Positions 32,159 through 44,356 of a stretch of 64,000 bases of DNA are shown here, one piece after another (positions within the stretch are counted from its first letter, which is position 1; each line of letters starts with the position of its first letter). Under the pieces are notes generated by a model, which saw nothing but the letters and a program-made list of their open reading frames with translations, was not told the origin of the DNA and made no database searches. The stretch is from Coffea arabica (Eukaryota; Streptophyta; Magnoliopsida; Gentianales; Rubiaceae). The stretch covers positions 12,525,557-12,589,556 of the forward strand of contig NC_092320.1 of the NCBI RefSeq assembly GCF_036785885.1. Direction: 5' to 3'. The translations under genes and the position numbers were made by a program.

Positions 32159-35100
32159 ATGATCACCGTAGCAAAACTACCCCTTCACCCCCCAAGCCAA
32201 ATCTCAAGAACCCTTTGCACCCCAAGATTTTCTGCCAAAGCTGTGCTGAGTTTCAACTTGGGAATTAGATCAACAAAACCCAGAAAAAAAGGAGGCTTCC
32301 TTAGGCTGATTTGGGCAGATTATGAGAGTGGTACTTCGGGTGGGATGGAACTCTTGAGGAAATTAACAAGAGGTTGCTTTCCTGATAGTCCAAAGAAGGG
32401 ACAGAAGGTGGAAGTTGAATCAGATAATGGTGGCGAGGATTTTTTTGATGCTGCAACTGCTGAATCCAAGGTGCGGCCTCAACACCTTGTCATAATGGTC
32501 AATGGCCTTGCTGGAAGGTAAAATAGCTTAACTGTGTATTTGTGTGTTTATCTCTGCATTTTTATGCGATTTTGTTATTGTGGTAATCTTCTAGAAAAAA
32601 TGGGGTTTTTTTGTTTGGTTATATCAAAGTTAAAGGATAGAAATTTTGGGTGGTTATGTACGGAAAGGTGAGATGAGGGAGTATTAGTTGCTAATTGCGT
32701 GCAGTAGCCGTAATAGGTAAAAGGTTACGGTTTTGAACTCATTTTTGGAATGGGTTAAGATAAATGTGGTAGATCAGATAATAGTTCCTCAGTGAATAAT
32801 TGTTGTTGGAGGAAAATTTAGTTAAGCAATGTAGCGGATTCTCCTTGATGTAATTATCATATAGCTATTTTCATGACGTGAAAGCGGTAAAAGTACAGCT
32901 GAGTGAAAGATATAGCGAGGGCTTTCCGTTGGGTATCTGTTATATCCAGCAAAAAGATAATTAGTTGCAAAAGTTCTCCGATGGATGACCACACTGTGCT
33001 AGTTTAGCTCTTGGAACTCTGTGCTTATTAGTTGTGTATCGTTCGTGTTATAGACTAGTGTTGAACTTAGTTTTGCAATAATAAGGATGACTAGAACCGC
33101 CAAGTATTCCTGATATCAGATAATTGTCCAAAAACCACAATTTGATCCACTGGAAATATTCTCAATGCACGTGCTAAAGACTTCACAAGGTACAATCCAG
33201 AAAATTGGAGTTAGTAACATGGTATTGCATGGGAAAGGAGTCTAATCTAATAGATCAGAGGTTGGAGTTCTTTGCCAAATGGCATATCCAAATGACTGCT
33301 TTGTAAGTTGCAAATATGTAGAACAAGAATATGCACCTTGCTTAGCTATGTGACAAGTCATGTGTACTCAATTTCTATAAATCCACTCAAATCTGCCCAT
33401 GTCACATTTTACTTCTTTCCCCAACCGAATTAGAACCATTCTTTGCACAATACACCCACCCAAGAACCACTTTATTTCCTATATGTTACCTCTCTCTCTC
33501 TATTAAATGTTGGACATTTGCTAGATGCTTCTAGTTTAGTACCTGAAGGGTGTAAGTGGTACAAAGTGCTTGTGATAATATCTTGTACAGGGGCCTTGGT
33601 CTTTTTCACCTCAAGTGTAGAAGTGCTTGTTACCAGATTTAATTTTCTTGTGCATAGCGTTCCTGTGCTCATCTCAAATTGTGATCTTTGTGTAAGTTTA
33701 GTAATGGGAAAAGGTTACCTTATTTTGATTTCAGACCTCTAAGAAGCTGTGAGATGATCGTCTTAGTGTTTTCAATTTTTTATGCTGAGATTATGTGACA
33801 GATGTTACAGACTTAAGATAGTGGTTTTGGCAAGAGTAGAATTAGGAAAATTTTATATTAAAGTGCAAGGTTAGGAGTTTTTTGAGTTGTTTACAAGAAA
33901 AATAGTACCACGTAACAACAAATGCCATCTTCCATTTAGAGTGTATAGTTTTTTTTTTATTTCTCAGTCTATTTTTGGCAAATGGTGTATTACTCGAAGA
34001 TAGTACTGCAGATCTACAGAGGGCTTGGCAAACATCTAATATGTACCTTTATCGCATTATCTATAGTTGTCTCTTTTCTGCTAGTTAATACTATTTGTAC
34101 CTTTATAGAAAAAAATTGTGTAGTTCTTATGTAAATCCTGGAAACTACTTCCGATTGCTATAGGCATTGGTTTAAAACCTATATTCCTCTGCATTTTAGA
34201 TACAAAATCTGCAAACTTTTTATTGGTTTTGAAAAATATTTGCTAGTTAAATGAACTATTATACATCTGAGATCTTCAATGTTACAATGAAAATATGTCA
34301 ATTTAGTATTACTACCCAATGACATATGCCACTATGAGCTTTTTGGACGTGTACCAAGCTTGCTTCTTCTTCTTGATATTCATGAACAAATGTTTCTCTA
34401 CACTGGTCTCTCTCTGCCATTATCCTGTAGACACTTTGTTTCCGTAAACACTCATGTACAGGCATGGTACTTTTACGTCAATTTGTAACTCTTGCACCAA
34501 CTCTTTCACAAGTACTCCTGCTCTGTTCTCAGTGCTGCAGATTGGAGATATGCTGCTGAACAGTTTGTGAAAAGAGTTCCTGACAAAATTATTGTTCATC
34601 GTAAGTTAAGCTTTTTCAAAAATGAAAAAGGTTTATTTTTTCTATTTTTGAATAAATTCTTCATGTTATAATATCCTTGCTTAAACAGGTTTCAGAAGAT
34701 TTTGCGCTTTGTTTGATGTTGCAATTGGTTTTGAAATGCTTAAAGTTGTTTCTGAACTTGGTTGATTGGTTATCCCACCCCCCCCTTTCCTTTGGTGATA
34801 ATAATAGTTGATATGTTATTTTTTACTTGAGACGCAGAGATTGGAGTTTTGGGGTTTACATAATATACAGATTGTGTTTCTATTTGCTTTAGCCAATATC
34901 GTGTTTAGTAGTTATCTAGTTCTCTTGTTGGTTTTGCTGATAACAGATGCTTTTCTTCTGTAAGGTCTTAAAATTTTGTTTGACACTCAATTTTCTTTAG
35001 GAAAAGTTTTGTTGTTCTCTTTCTTTTTCATTCTGAGAATTATTGGAATGTGTAGTGATGTTTTTTCCGTTAGCTTTCCATTTCAAGTTATACTTAACTT

Positions 35101-38100
35101 TCTTTAGGAAAAGGTTAATTATTCTTTTTCTTTTGCAGTTTTTTCTGGAATGTGCATTGATATTTCTATCTTCATGGAAGATGATTAAATTATAGAGAAA
35201 TGTGATTATATTGTAGCTTGATGTATACCAGGTAGTGAATGCAATACTTCAAAGCTGACTTTTGATGGTGTTGATTTGATGGGGGAGAGATTAGCTGAAG
35301 AGGTATTTTGCTAATTAGCATTTATCATGCTTCCATTTTTGTTGTATTTCTGGTTACTGGAACTTAGTTTAGTAGAAAAAAGCTATACTTTGACACCATA
35401 ATATCTAGAGACTGATACACTTCTGTCCTTTATAGTGCAGGTGGTCAATGTTGTAAAAAATTGGCCTGGCTTACACAAGATCTCTTTTGTTGCCCACTCA
35501 TTGGGTGGCCTTATTGCTAGATATGCCATTGGAAGATTATTTGAACTTTCTGCTAGGATTGGAAATGCTGACCAAAATGAGCCCTCTTCAGTATTGGAAG
35601 CAAATAATTCTGCAAAACTCCATGAACTATGTTATGAAGCAAGGATTGCTGGACTGGAGCCTGTAAATTTTATAACATTTGCAACTCCGCATTTGGGTTC
35701 CAGAGGACATAAGCAGGTTTCTTCTGTTTTGATATTGTTTCCTGTTGCAAGTAAATTAACTTCCTTTTGTAGTATGTTATTGTGTATAGCTGCTTTTCTT
35801 CTGTGGTTTTGTATCAATATTCACCTATTAGAATTGATGAGAATGAATATGGCTCTTGGTCTCCTGATATGATAAAATCGCAAAACAGGTTTGAGATTTT
35901 ATGCGTATCAAATCAAATTGTGGATCTTAAAATGAGGGTTCAATTTACATCCTGGTGGTATCTGCAAAATTTGCACGCTAGCACTCCCTCAAAGACTTTA
36001 TCATTCAGACTGACTCAGAGTCCATATATGTGCCTTAAAAACCAATCTAATGTGTTGCACCGTTGAAGCCTTTTCTTTGATATTTTTTTGTCTCTCTGCT
36101 TCATCAGCTCCCACTACTTTGCGGTCTTCCTTTCTTAGAGAGAAGTGCATCTCAAACTGCACACTGGATTGCAGGGAGATCTGGTAAGCATTTGTTCCTA
36201 ACTGATAACGACAATGGAATGCCTCCTCTCCTCCTTCGGATGGTTGAAGACTCGGATGACCTCAAATTCATGTTTGTACTAAACTTCCATCACCTGATTC
36301 TTGATAAGCAAAAGTGAAGAAAAAAAGAAGATTATCATCATGATTTGAATAACATCATTTATGACTTATACAGGTCAGCTTTGCAAGCTTTCAAGCGTCG
36401 TGTGGCATACGCAAATGCAAACTATGATCGTATCCTTTGTTGGATTAATCCACACTTTGCAAGTCAGATTTTTCCTTTTTATACACAGAAGTTCCTTTTT
36501 ATACACACTTCGCGTCTTGTGGTCTACCTTTACTGATCTTAAGATATTGTTGGCTGGAGAACATCATCAATCAGACGCCAGGATGAACTTCCAAAGGTGC
36601 TTCACTGTCTCTTAAATTGATTTATGTCTGTCGTACATTTCAACTTCCATCAACTGACTGAACTCTCTTTCTTTCTAGGCTAAACTTCTTCTGAAAAATG
36701 AGAAGTACCCTCACATTGTTCACGTTGATCAAGGAAGCATGGAAGCCAATAATAGCAGATCATTGTCCATGGTCGGAACAGAAGTAATTGATTTGGAAGG
36801 TGCTTTGGCTTTCCTGTGACTGTACATTGTTTTGCCATTTTTACTCATCCTTGATGTCCACTTGTGCCAATATTCAAGTTCTCTTATGTCACAGTTATGA
36901 AGAAAGACAAAGTTTCCCATGTTTTTGCTTTTAAGTGTATACGCTCAAGGATAGTTGCACAAGAAGATCTGTAATATTGAAATTTCAACTTTCTTCAAGC
37001 CTAAAATGCATTGCTGATTCAACTATGGGATAGGTGGGAATGATCAATAAATTTGTTTCTCTTAGGATACACTGGACAATGTTTCTCTTACTGGATTAAT
37101 AAACTTGTTCATGTGGAGTAGTGAAAGATTCCAAATATGTTCCTTGGGGTTCTTATGATAGAGGAGAGGAAAAGAGGGAGGAGCAATGTGGTGGGAGCAA
37201 GAGTCCTACCATCCTTGTTTGTTCAAAGAGGTGGGGAAGCATGAAAAGTCTCAGATTCTTATGATAGAGAACAACGGAAAAGAGGGAGGAGAGATTGGAT
37301 AGGAACAAGGTAATTTTAGATGGGGAAGTGTGGAAAAGAGGGTGGTCAGATTGATATGGTGATGGTTTTTTTTCCCATCCATTGTTTTCATTTTCCTTCC
37401 ATTTTTTCCCTTTTTTTTTCATTTTTTTCTTGGTTCTTCAAAGAGCTAAGAGCTACAGGTGTTTGGTGTCACTTGGCTTCTTGAAAATAAGCATCCTTGT
37501 TTTGTGAAAGTTTTTAGTAATGAGTATAAACATTGTTTGAATACTAAATAATTAATGGGAGAGGATCACTTTGGTTGTAAGATCAATCTTCTATCTTATT
37601 ATCTTGGTCCTTTGATGTCACCAGAAATTAGAACACAATTACAATAATTTAGGTTGGTATGATCAAATAGAAAATCTCATTTAAGAACAATGAGTTATAA
37701 AATATTTCCCATCTTCTCGTAGAAGAATTTGGTCATATTCCTTCTGTCTGCGTTAATGGTGATATCATAAATACTTACTGAAGAAATCCATATTCTGGAA
37801 ACTTTCATGTGCACCATTCTTGTAGAAGGTAGAGTTCTGACATTCTGTCTCTCACAGAAGCAAAGAATGATGGCATGAATTTTTTGGTTTCGTCAATTGT
37901 CGGGCATAGACAGTGTTCTTTTCTAAATATGGCTATGTTTTCTGTCACTTGCTGAGATTTATAATGTATCTTTAGGCTTAAAAAGTAAATTGAATTACTG
38001 AACCATCTCTGTGGCCCCTTCTTTGTGATGCTCTTGCAGCACTATAAGTAGCAGTTGCTTAAAAATATAAAAGCAGATATACATGTTACTTTTAATGCTG

Positions 38101-39677
38101 TTATCTAATGATGATGTTGCAGGAATAGTCACACAAGTTCAAATCAATACTATATGCAAACGGACTTTTGCTTCCCCTCCCCCTTTTGTCTGTATATAAT
38201 GGGTCAGTCCATTGTGATAAATGTTGTAAAGTAAATAGTAGATCATATTGCTAAGATGATGTTGAAGAAAATAAAACATAGTCATCCAAATACATGCTTG
38301 GTTTAGTTTTTTTCCCCACAACAAATCACAGATTGCTAACATACTTTAGAGTGAACTATATTTAGTGTCTTTTTTGGGGTTGTGAAGAAAGATTCTTGTT
38401 TGTGGATTAAATGTATATAATAATTAGTCATAGTAGCGAGAATGTTATGTATTATATGCTACTTAGCTTTTGGACAAGAAGTTTCTTTTTTATTGTCGGT
38501 CCACCTTTAGTCTGACTAGCAGTTAAAGCTAAAGGATTGGCAATAAAGATTGTCACCCTTTATGTATATGTATGCATAATAGTATGTACATTGTACATAT
38601 ATATATGTTTTTAACAAGGCATACACATGCTTCCTTGTCTGCTTGTTATCTGTTTCATATATTTTAAGACAAAAAATTTCAATTCTGGATCTGATGCAAG
38701 CCTGCATTTTGTGCGCGCAGAGGAGATGATTAGAGGCCTCACTCAAGTACCTTGGGAACGTATTGATGTTAGCTTTCAGAAAAGCACACAGCGATATGTT
38801 GCACACAATACCATTCAGGCAAGCTTTTGAACTTGATTGTTATGGTAGTGGTAGTTATGATTGCCTTTTTTCATAAGCTAGGAACATTTGATGTGGATAA
38901 AGCACTATAGCTTTTAAAAATCAGAGGCTTGTAGAAGTAAATATCAGAGTTTTACTAAATCATCATCATGTTATCCTGTTCTTGGAGTTGTACTTACAGA
39001 AATATTCCAATAATTGATATCAACCTAACTTGGACATGGAAGTGTTGTATACTGTCAACAAGAATCACTTGAATAATTTAGGAATGACAAACTAAAGAAA
39101 CACGTTGCTGTCTATCAATGACAAGGTGAAACAGTCTGTTGCCATAGGACTCTGATATAGTATGACTGTTTTCCATATCATTTGGGGATTAGCATGCCCA
39201 ATAACTTTTTAGAGTAAAAGCATGAGAATGCGTCTACAGGCCTATGGCAAAGGCTGTTTGTCAAGATCACTAAGTTGTTTCTTCTGGCTAATGACTTGAG
39301 CTGGATTTGGTTCAGTAGTTTCTTGCGCTTATATCTTGGAATGGTTCAAATTTGGGTCACTCGAATATGTAGTTCGTTTTAAGCCCAATGCATTTCTTGC
39401 TTCTTTCTTCCAGCTATTGAGTAAAAACTTCTAAAAGGATGAAAGCTGTAAGTCAGAGGCAAAAGTTAGATTTGGTTTGTTATATAGGTAAGGTTTGTAT
39501 TATTTCCAGGAGGTGTTGGCTGACAATTGATGCTGGCATGTGTTTTTTTTTTTTTTTTCTCTTTCTTGCCTTTGATCAATTGACATTTTTACCACTCTAA
39601 TGCAGGTCAACCGGTATTGGTTGAACTCGGATGGGGCTGATGTGGTTCAGCATATGATAGATAACTTCATTGTCTAA
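32159..39677 (+). CDS. Putative serine esterase/lipase, DUF676 (ROG1-like) family
   Basis: Ten exons: 32159-32517, 34533-34600, 35232-35302, 35441-35716, 36108-36271, 36374-36429, 36544-36596, 36679-36799, 38721-38818, 39606-39677. Phase is kept, giving 445 aa. The start is supported by an in-frame stop just upstream (32123). The N-terminus (about 1-45) is basic, Ser/Thr-rich and poor in acidic residues, like a plastid transit peptide (inference). The alpha/beta-hydrolase core starts with HLVIMVNGLAGS-ADWRYAA, followed by VDLMGERLAEEV, the nucleophile elbow AHSLGG (catalytic Ser), FATPHLGSRG, and a C-terminal VDQG/RYVAHNTIQVNRYW segment holding the probable catalytic His. Family members hydrolyse acyl esters of lipids, but the substrate here is unknown. 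The intron after 38818 starts with GC. Intron 1 is about 2 kb. No lesion is seen. Confidence 0.92.
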
Positions 39678-41705
39678 ACAACTGACTCCTGGATACTTCT
39701 TTTCCGTGTACATTGAAGCCTTGCAAGTGTTTATTCAAGTGATGGGTTAGGTTGCTTGTCTCTGTTCGATCGGCCGCATTTTTACATGCCCTCAGTCTGT
39801 TTTGTACATATTGTCTTGGACTGTGAAATGTGGTTAATTAGCATCTCGGTCGTACATTCGATGCTCAGTCCTGGCTGCTGTTCGTGAACAATTTTGCATC
39901 TTCTCATTAAGGCCTAAGTTGCAGCTGAAATAGAAGATCTTCGCCTGGAGCCTTAAGGTTCTAGACAGAAGGGTAGAGTGTGGAGAGTTACTTTTCACTA
40001 GATATACATGTGGTTAGCAGGCTGGGAAGCATACAACTAGTCCCTTGTCCAGCTAAATAGAAGAGAAGGGAGAAAAAATGCATGACGCCACAAGAAATTT
40101 TTAATTACAGAACTATTGAATTAGCGGCTGAGCATCTTTGGATGGTCATTTTCGCTGCTAAAAGGATGTGTGGACAATTATTTCCTCCATCCGCCACAAG
40201 AACTATTGCAATTAGCAGCCGAGCATCTTCGGATGATCATTTTCGCTGCTAAAAAGGATGTGTGGAAAATTATTTCCTCTTAACTCATATCTCATTACTT
40301 GTGGTATTGCATGAGCGTCCCTGTATTTATATAACCTAAATATTGACTTGGTATGGAAGAGCTTCTTTTTTGACTGCTCTTTGTTTACAGATGTCTCTTG
40401 TTTTCACCCATTTGGTGGTTGTAGAGCTGCTAATTGGCGTACTAGGCCACCGGTAAGATTTGTAAAAGGACTTTGGAAAACCCTTTCTTTTTTTCTTCCA
40501 TAACTAGGAGTTCTGCATATTTCTATGAGCTGCTACAGAAAGCTCTGCTGGGGCCTTCCATCGTTTCCTGATTTGAAGTTGCTAGTCCTACATCAGTGCT
40601 AAGTTTTACAAGAAGTACACTATTTATTTTCTCTGCATCCAAACAAAGGGATTTCATTCTGTATTTAAGCCGTGCGCTTCCATGGTAACAAGGAAAAGGA
40701 AAAATCAGTTGATTCTGTGTTTGAATATCCATTATTACAAGTCAAGGTATTGAACCATCAAAACTTTTTGAAGTTTATCATTACGATGATATTTGCACCC
40801 AACTTGCTGTTCTACCAGTTTTTGTCTTTCTGAAAGAAGTTTGTTCTCTTTCCGCCGATATTAACAGATACCTAGAGAGATTGGCAAATGATATTAGCAC
40901 TTCAAAAAAAAAAAAAATCCTCTTGCACTCCATTCCTTTTTTATGCGCTTAAAGGGAGAGGGATGGAGTGCAATAAATTTTTCTAAAAACGTCAATAAAC
41001 ATATAAAGTTCGACAGTTCTCACGCTCGTGTTTATTACGTTCACTTACCAAATATTTTTTTCTTTTAAATAGGAATCGAATTTCACACTACTTGATAAAA
41101 AAAAAAAAACTTTATATGTAGTTTACCTAACAAATTTTATTGATATTTGTCGAACGATGAATCAGGGCTGGCAATAGCCCTTAAGATAGCCAAAGCTGCG
41201 TGGTTACACCGTCTGCATCAGTTGATGGTGCAACGTATTTCTGATTAGAGAGGAGAAAATGGTTTCCGGTTGAGCCCAGCCTGTGGTGTAAGAGGTGTAG
41301 GTAATGATGCGTCATTAACAAATCCAATTTCGACTAAGATGCATTTTATCGGCTTAAACTATACCTAGGTATCGTTTTGTACCTCAGATGTAACTGTATA
41401 AAATTGCTCCCTCATCAAATAACTCTTAAATGGTTTGGTTGCAAATAGTTATTATTTTGACCGAATTCACAAATGCCGGGCACAATATTAATTGACTAAT
41501 GCTGATTTCTTGGACCAAATATAGAAGCATGGGGAAAAATAATTTATTCCTTCTCCATTGGCTTCGATACATTAGCAACGTCAGAATCTATCTGTATAGA
41601 GTTCAGAGTTGAAGGAAGAAGATGTATTGCTTTCTGCATAAAATGTCATGGTAGCCACTTAGGCCTCTCCTTATTGTTTAGGGATTTCCACAACTTCAAA
41701 CATTT
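39678..41705. other. Intergenic between esterase and CIPK (tail-to-tail)
   Basis: Holds both 3' UTRs. A diverged tandem pair lies at about 40107-40280 (ATTAGC-GC-GAGCATCTT, then ATTTTCGCTGCTAAAA-GGATGTGTGG, twice, 92 bp apart). No further gene is seen. Confidence 0.6.
40107..40280. repeat. Tandem duplication of about 92 bp
   Basis: GAACTATTG-AATTAGC, then GAGCATCTT, TTTTCGCTGCTAAAA and GGATGTGTGG appear at about 40107-40190 and again at 40199-40282, with scattered changes. It lies just downstream of the esterase gene. Confidence 0.8.
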
Positions 41706-44356
41706 TCAACCAAGCTGGTGATTGAAGTTCTGTTTACCATTTGAATTAGTTGTGGATACAGGATCTTCAGTAATCGTGTTAAGATGATCTTGAGCAGGCA
41801 CTTGATGCTGAGTCACTTCAGATGGCATGTCTAGCTCTTCTGCCAGCAGACTTGATAAACTTTTGCAGAACTGGTAAAGCATGATTAGATTACTAGAATA
41901 AGTAATCTATCTGGATATCAAATGGTTTTAAGTTTAGGTCTCAACATACACAGGAGCGTAATACTACTACCTCTTTGTACAATCCCAGCTCCCCTGTTGA
42001 TTTTGATACTTGTACAACACAATGTTGAGGGGCCACCTCGATAACCTAACATTTGAAATAACACAATTTATGAAATCCTCAACATGATCCCTGTACACGA
42101 AGCATAGCATGAGAATTTACCTGGGCTGATAGGTCAAGACAGGATCTTGAACATCTAGTCATCTTCCGCGGGTGCATTTTCATCTGAAATTATTTATAAA
42201 GGACTCGTGTTCACTTGAAATGCATGAAACATTCTCTTGAAAGGTCTAGATTTTACCTTCGAGTGGTTCATCATTTCAACTGCCAGATGCACATCCTTTG
42301 CAGCAGCCTCAATTTTCTCTATGGTTGCATTGACTGTGTGTCTAGATCCTATTGTTTTTTTCTCCTTTTCATTTCCCTATTATGCAACAGAAACGTCTGT
42401 GACTTTTTCAATGGAGGGGGAAGCATTCATAGGATGAGCCAGCTTGAGTTTTGACGTGTACTTGCCTTTTCTTCGAAGAGTCTTGACAAATCTAGGTCAT
42501 TTGACATTGCTATAAGCTGGAAAGCATTTATGAAACTCGAGGCACGGGGGACACTCACTTCTGTCTCAGTTTCCTATACCAAAATCAATTGATTTAGCAA
42601 TGGCTCATCACTTTCTTGTTCTCAGTGTTGCTATATTTGTTTAGCCATTACCTTGAGTGAAGTGAATGCATCATGAACATCATCCACATTGAAATCCTCT
42701 TCCTGCCCTATTTCCTCAGCTGGCTCATAGTCCATCTGAAACCAGTGATGGTCAATGATTTCTGCTATAGTTATTCGCTGCAAATCAAGAAAAGAATTAC
42801 CTTTGTTCCTCATATTCTTGGCCTAAATTTTTATCCTGCTATTTTGAAACTTACAGTTTTTGGGTTTGGATCGAGCAATCTAGAAATGAGCTGTTTTTCA
42901 CCTTCTGTGAACCGCTCTGGAAATGCAAATTCTGCTTTATATATCTGCACTGCCAGCCAAAGGTAGTTACTCTGTGAAGTTCTACTTGGCCTGTGGTTTC
43001 TGTTGCAAAATTTGGAAGTCATCATACCTTTCTGTACAAGTTTGTCAGGTTAGAGTCGTCAAAGGGTAAATATCCAGCCCGCAGTTCAAAAAGTATTACT
43101 CCACAGGACCAAACGTCTGCAGCTGCTCCATCATAGCCGTTATCAGTTAAAAGCTGTTCATCAAAGACAAAGTGTTTGTCACAGGTGAAGGGAACTTTAC
43201 CTCCACCCCATCAGGAAAATATTCCCGGCTTTTTCACACAAATTTTTGACGTCCGTTTTAGGTACACCTTTTAGTTTCAGATTTTCACCCTTGGAAAGAA
43301 CAGAAAATGTCATAGCAAATTCTTCAACCGGAAAGAAAAAAGTAACACTTGCCTCTGGTGCTACATAGCTTGGAGATCCGCATGCAGTAGAGAGTAGGCT
43401 TCCTGGTTTCTGAAGTAGAGGATCAGCTAACCGTCAGTTAAATCTTAAAAAAGGCTAGGGCAAAGGATAATATGGAGAGGTCACTTTAGACAAAAGGCTC
43501 CTACCTGTTTTAGTGCACTAAGGCCAAAATCAGACACTTTCACATTTCCTTTGTTGTCCAGAAGCAAGTTTTCTGGCTGCAAGTAAAGAATATGCAAGAT
43601 TACATGTATCTGCATTTTAGTATCTTGACTAGAAATCAGAAAAGGATGTGAGAAGTAATCCATGCTAACCTTTAGATCTCTGTGATACACCCCTCTACAG
43701 TGGCAATGATCTACAGCATCAATTAGCTGCTGGAAGTATTTTCTTGCTTCTCTTTCACTTAACTTCTTCAAATAAGACTGAGATAAGAAATGGCATGGAC
43801 TTTAGTCTTGAATGACTCGTTTCCATGGATAGTAATTACTGCCACTAGGTAAAATGTGGTCTTTTTGAAGCTTACCAGCTTATCAGAAAGCTGTCCCCCT
43901 GACACATACTCCATAACAATGTAAATTTTGGTTTTTGTGCCTAGTACCTGAAATTAGAGGTCAACCACTGGTAATGAATGGATAATTGATTAGCATCCCA
44001 TGATTGATTCAAAAGAACAAACCTCGTAAATTCTAACTATATTGGGGTGATGTAGAAGTTTCATCGTCCTGATTTCTCTTGACACCTAAATGAAAATTTT
44101 AGACTTAGAGATAAAACAAAATTGCAAAATAGAGAAAGCTCAAAAACAGTAAACTAAAGATAGACAAACATAGTTGATGTGCTGGTAAAATTACCTGTTG
44201 CATCAAGTTATTTTTCAAGACCATTTGCTTGTCAATGATTTTGATTGCTACATATTGTCCAGTGGTTGTGTTTATGGCCAATTTCACCTTGGCAAAGGAG
44301 CCTTCTCCAATTGTTCTGCTAAGCTGATACTTGCCAATCTTGTCGGAGAATCCCAT
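41706..44356 (-). CDS. CBL-interacting protein kinase (CIPK21-like)
   Basis: Fourteen exons, minus strand: 44356-44195, 44085-44023, 43947-43876, 43777-43670, 43576-43505, 43409-43353, 43153-43028, 42944-42855, 42777-42652, 42573-42466, 42376-42257, 42183-42121, 42045-41971, 41870-41706. Phase is kept, giving 468 aa. The kinase domain is complete: IGEGSFAKV glycine loop, VAIKIID lysine, [15 protein letters not shown]. Exon 10 encodes the NAF/FISL motif [19 protein letters not shown] that binds the calcium sensor CBL. The PPI motif for PP2C follows ([19 protein letters not shown]). CIPKs decode Ca2+ signals at membranes, mostly for ion transport under stress. Many introns place it in the intron-rich clade, and the closest match I recall is CIPK21. 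Two introns start with GC (after 43353 and 42466). Confidence 0.95.

Noticed and set aside
33443-33742. 99-codon frame in esterase intron 1
   Set aside because: Lies within a long intron required by the exon chain; no recognisable domain.
43190-43310. Possible extra CIPK exon in the intron after 43353
   Set aside because: Not needed: APE joins directly to LLTDNGYDG in phase and matches the family.
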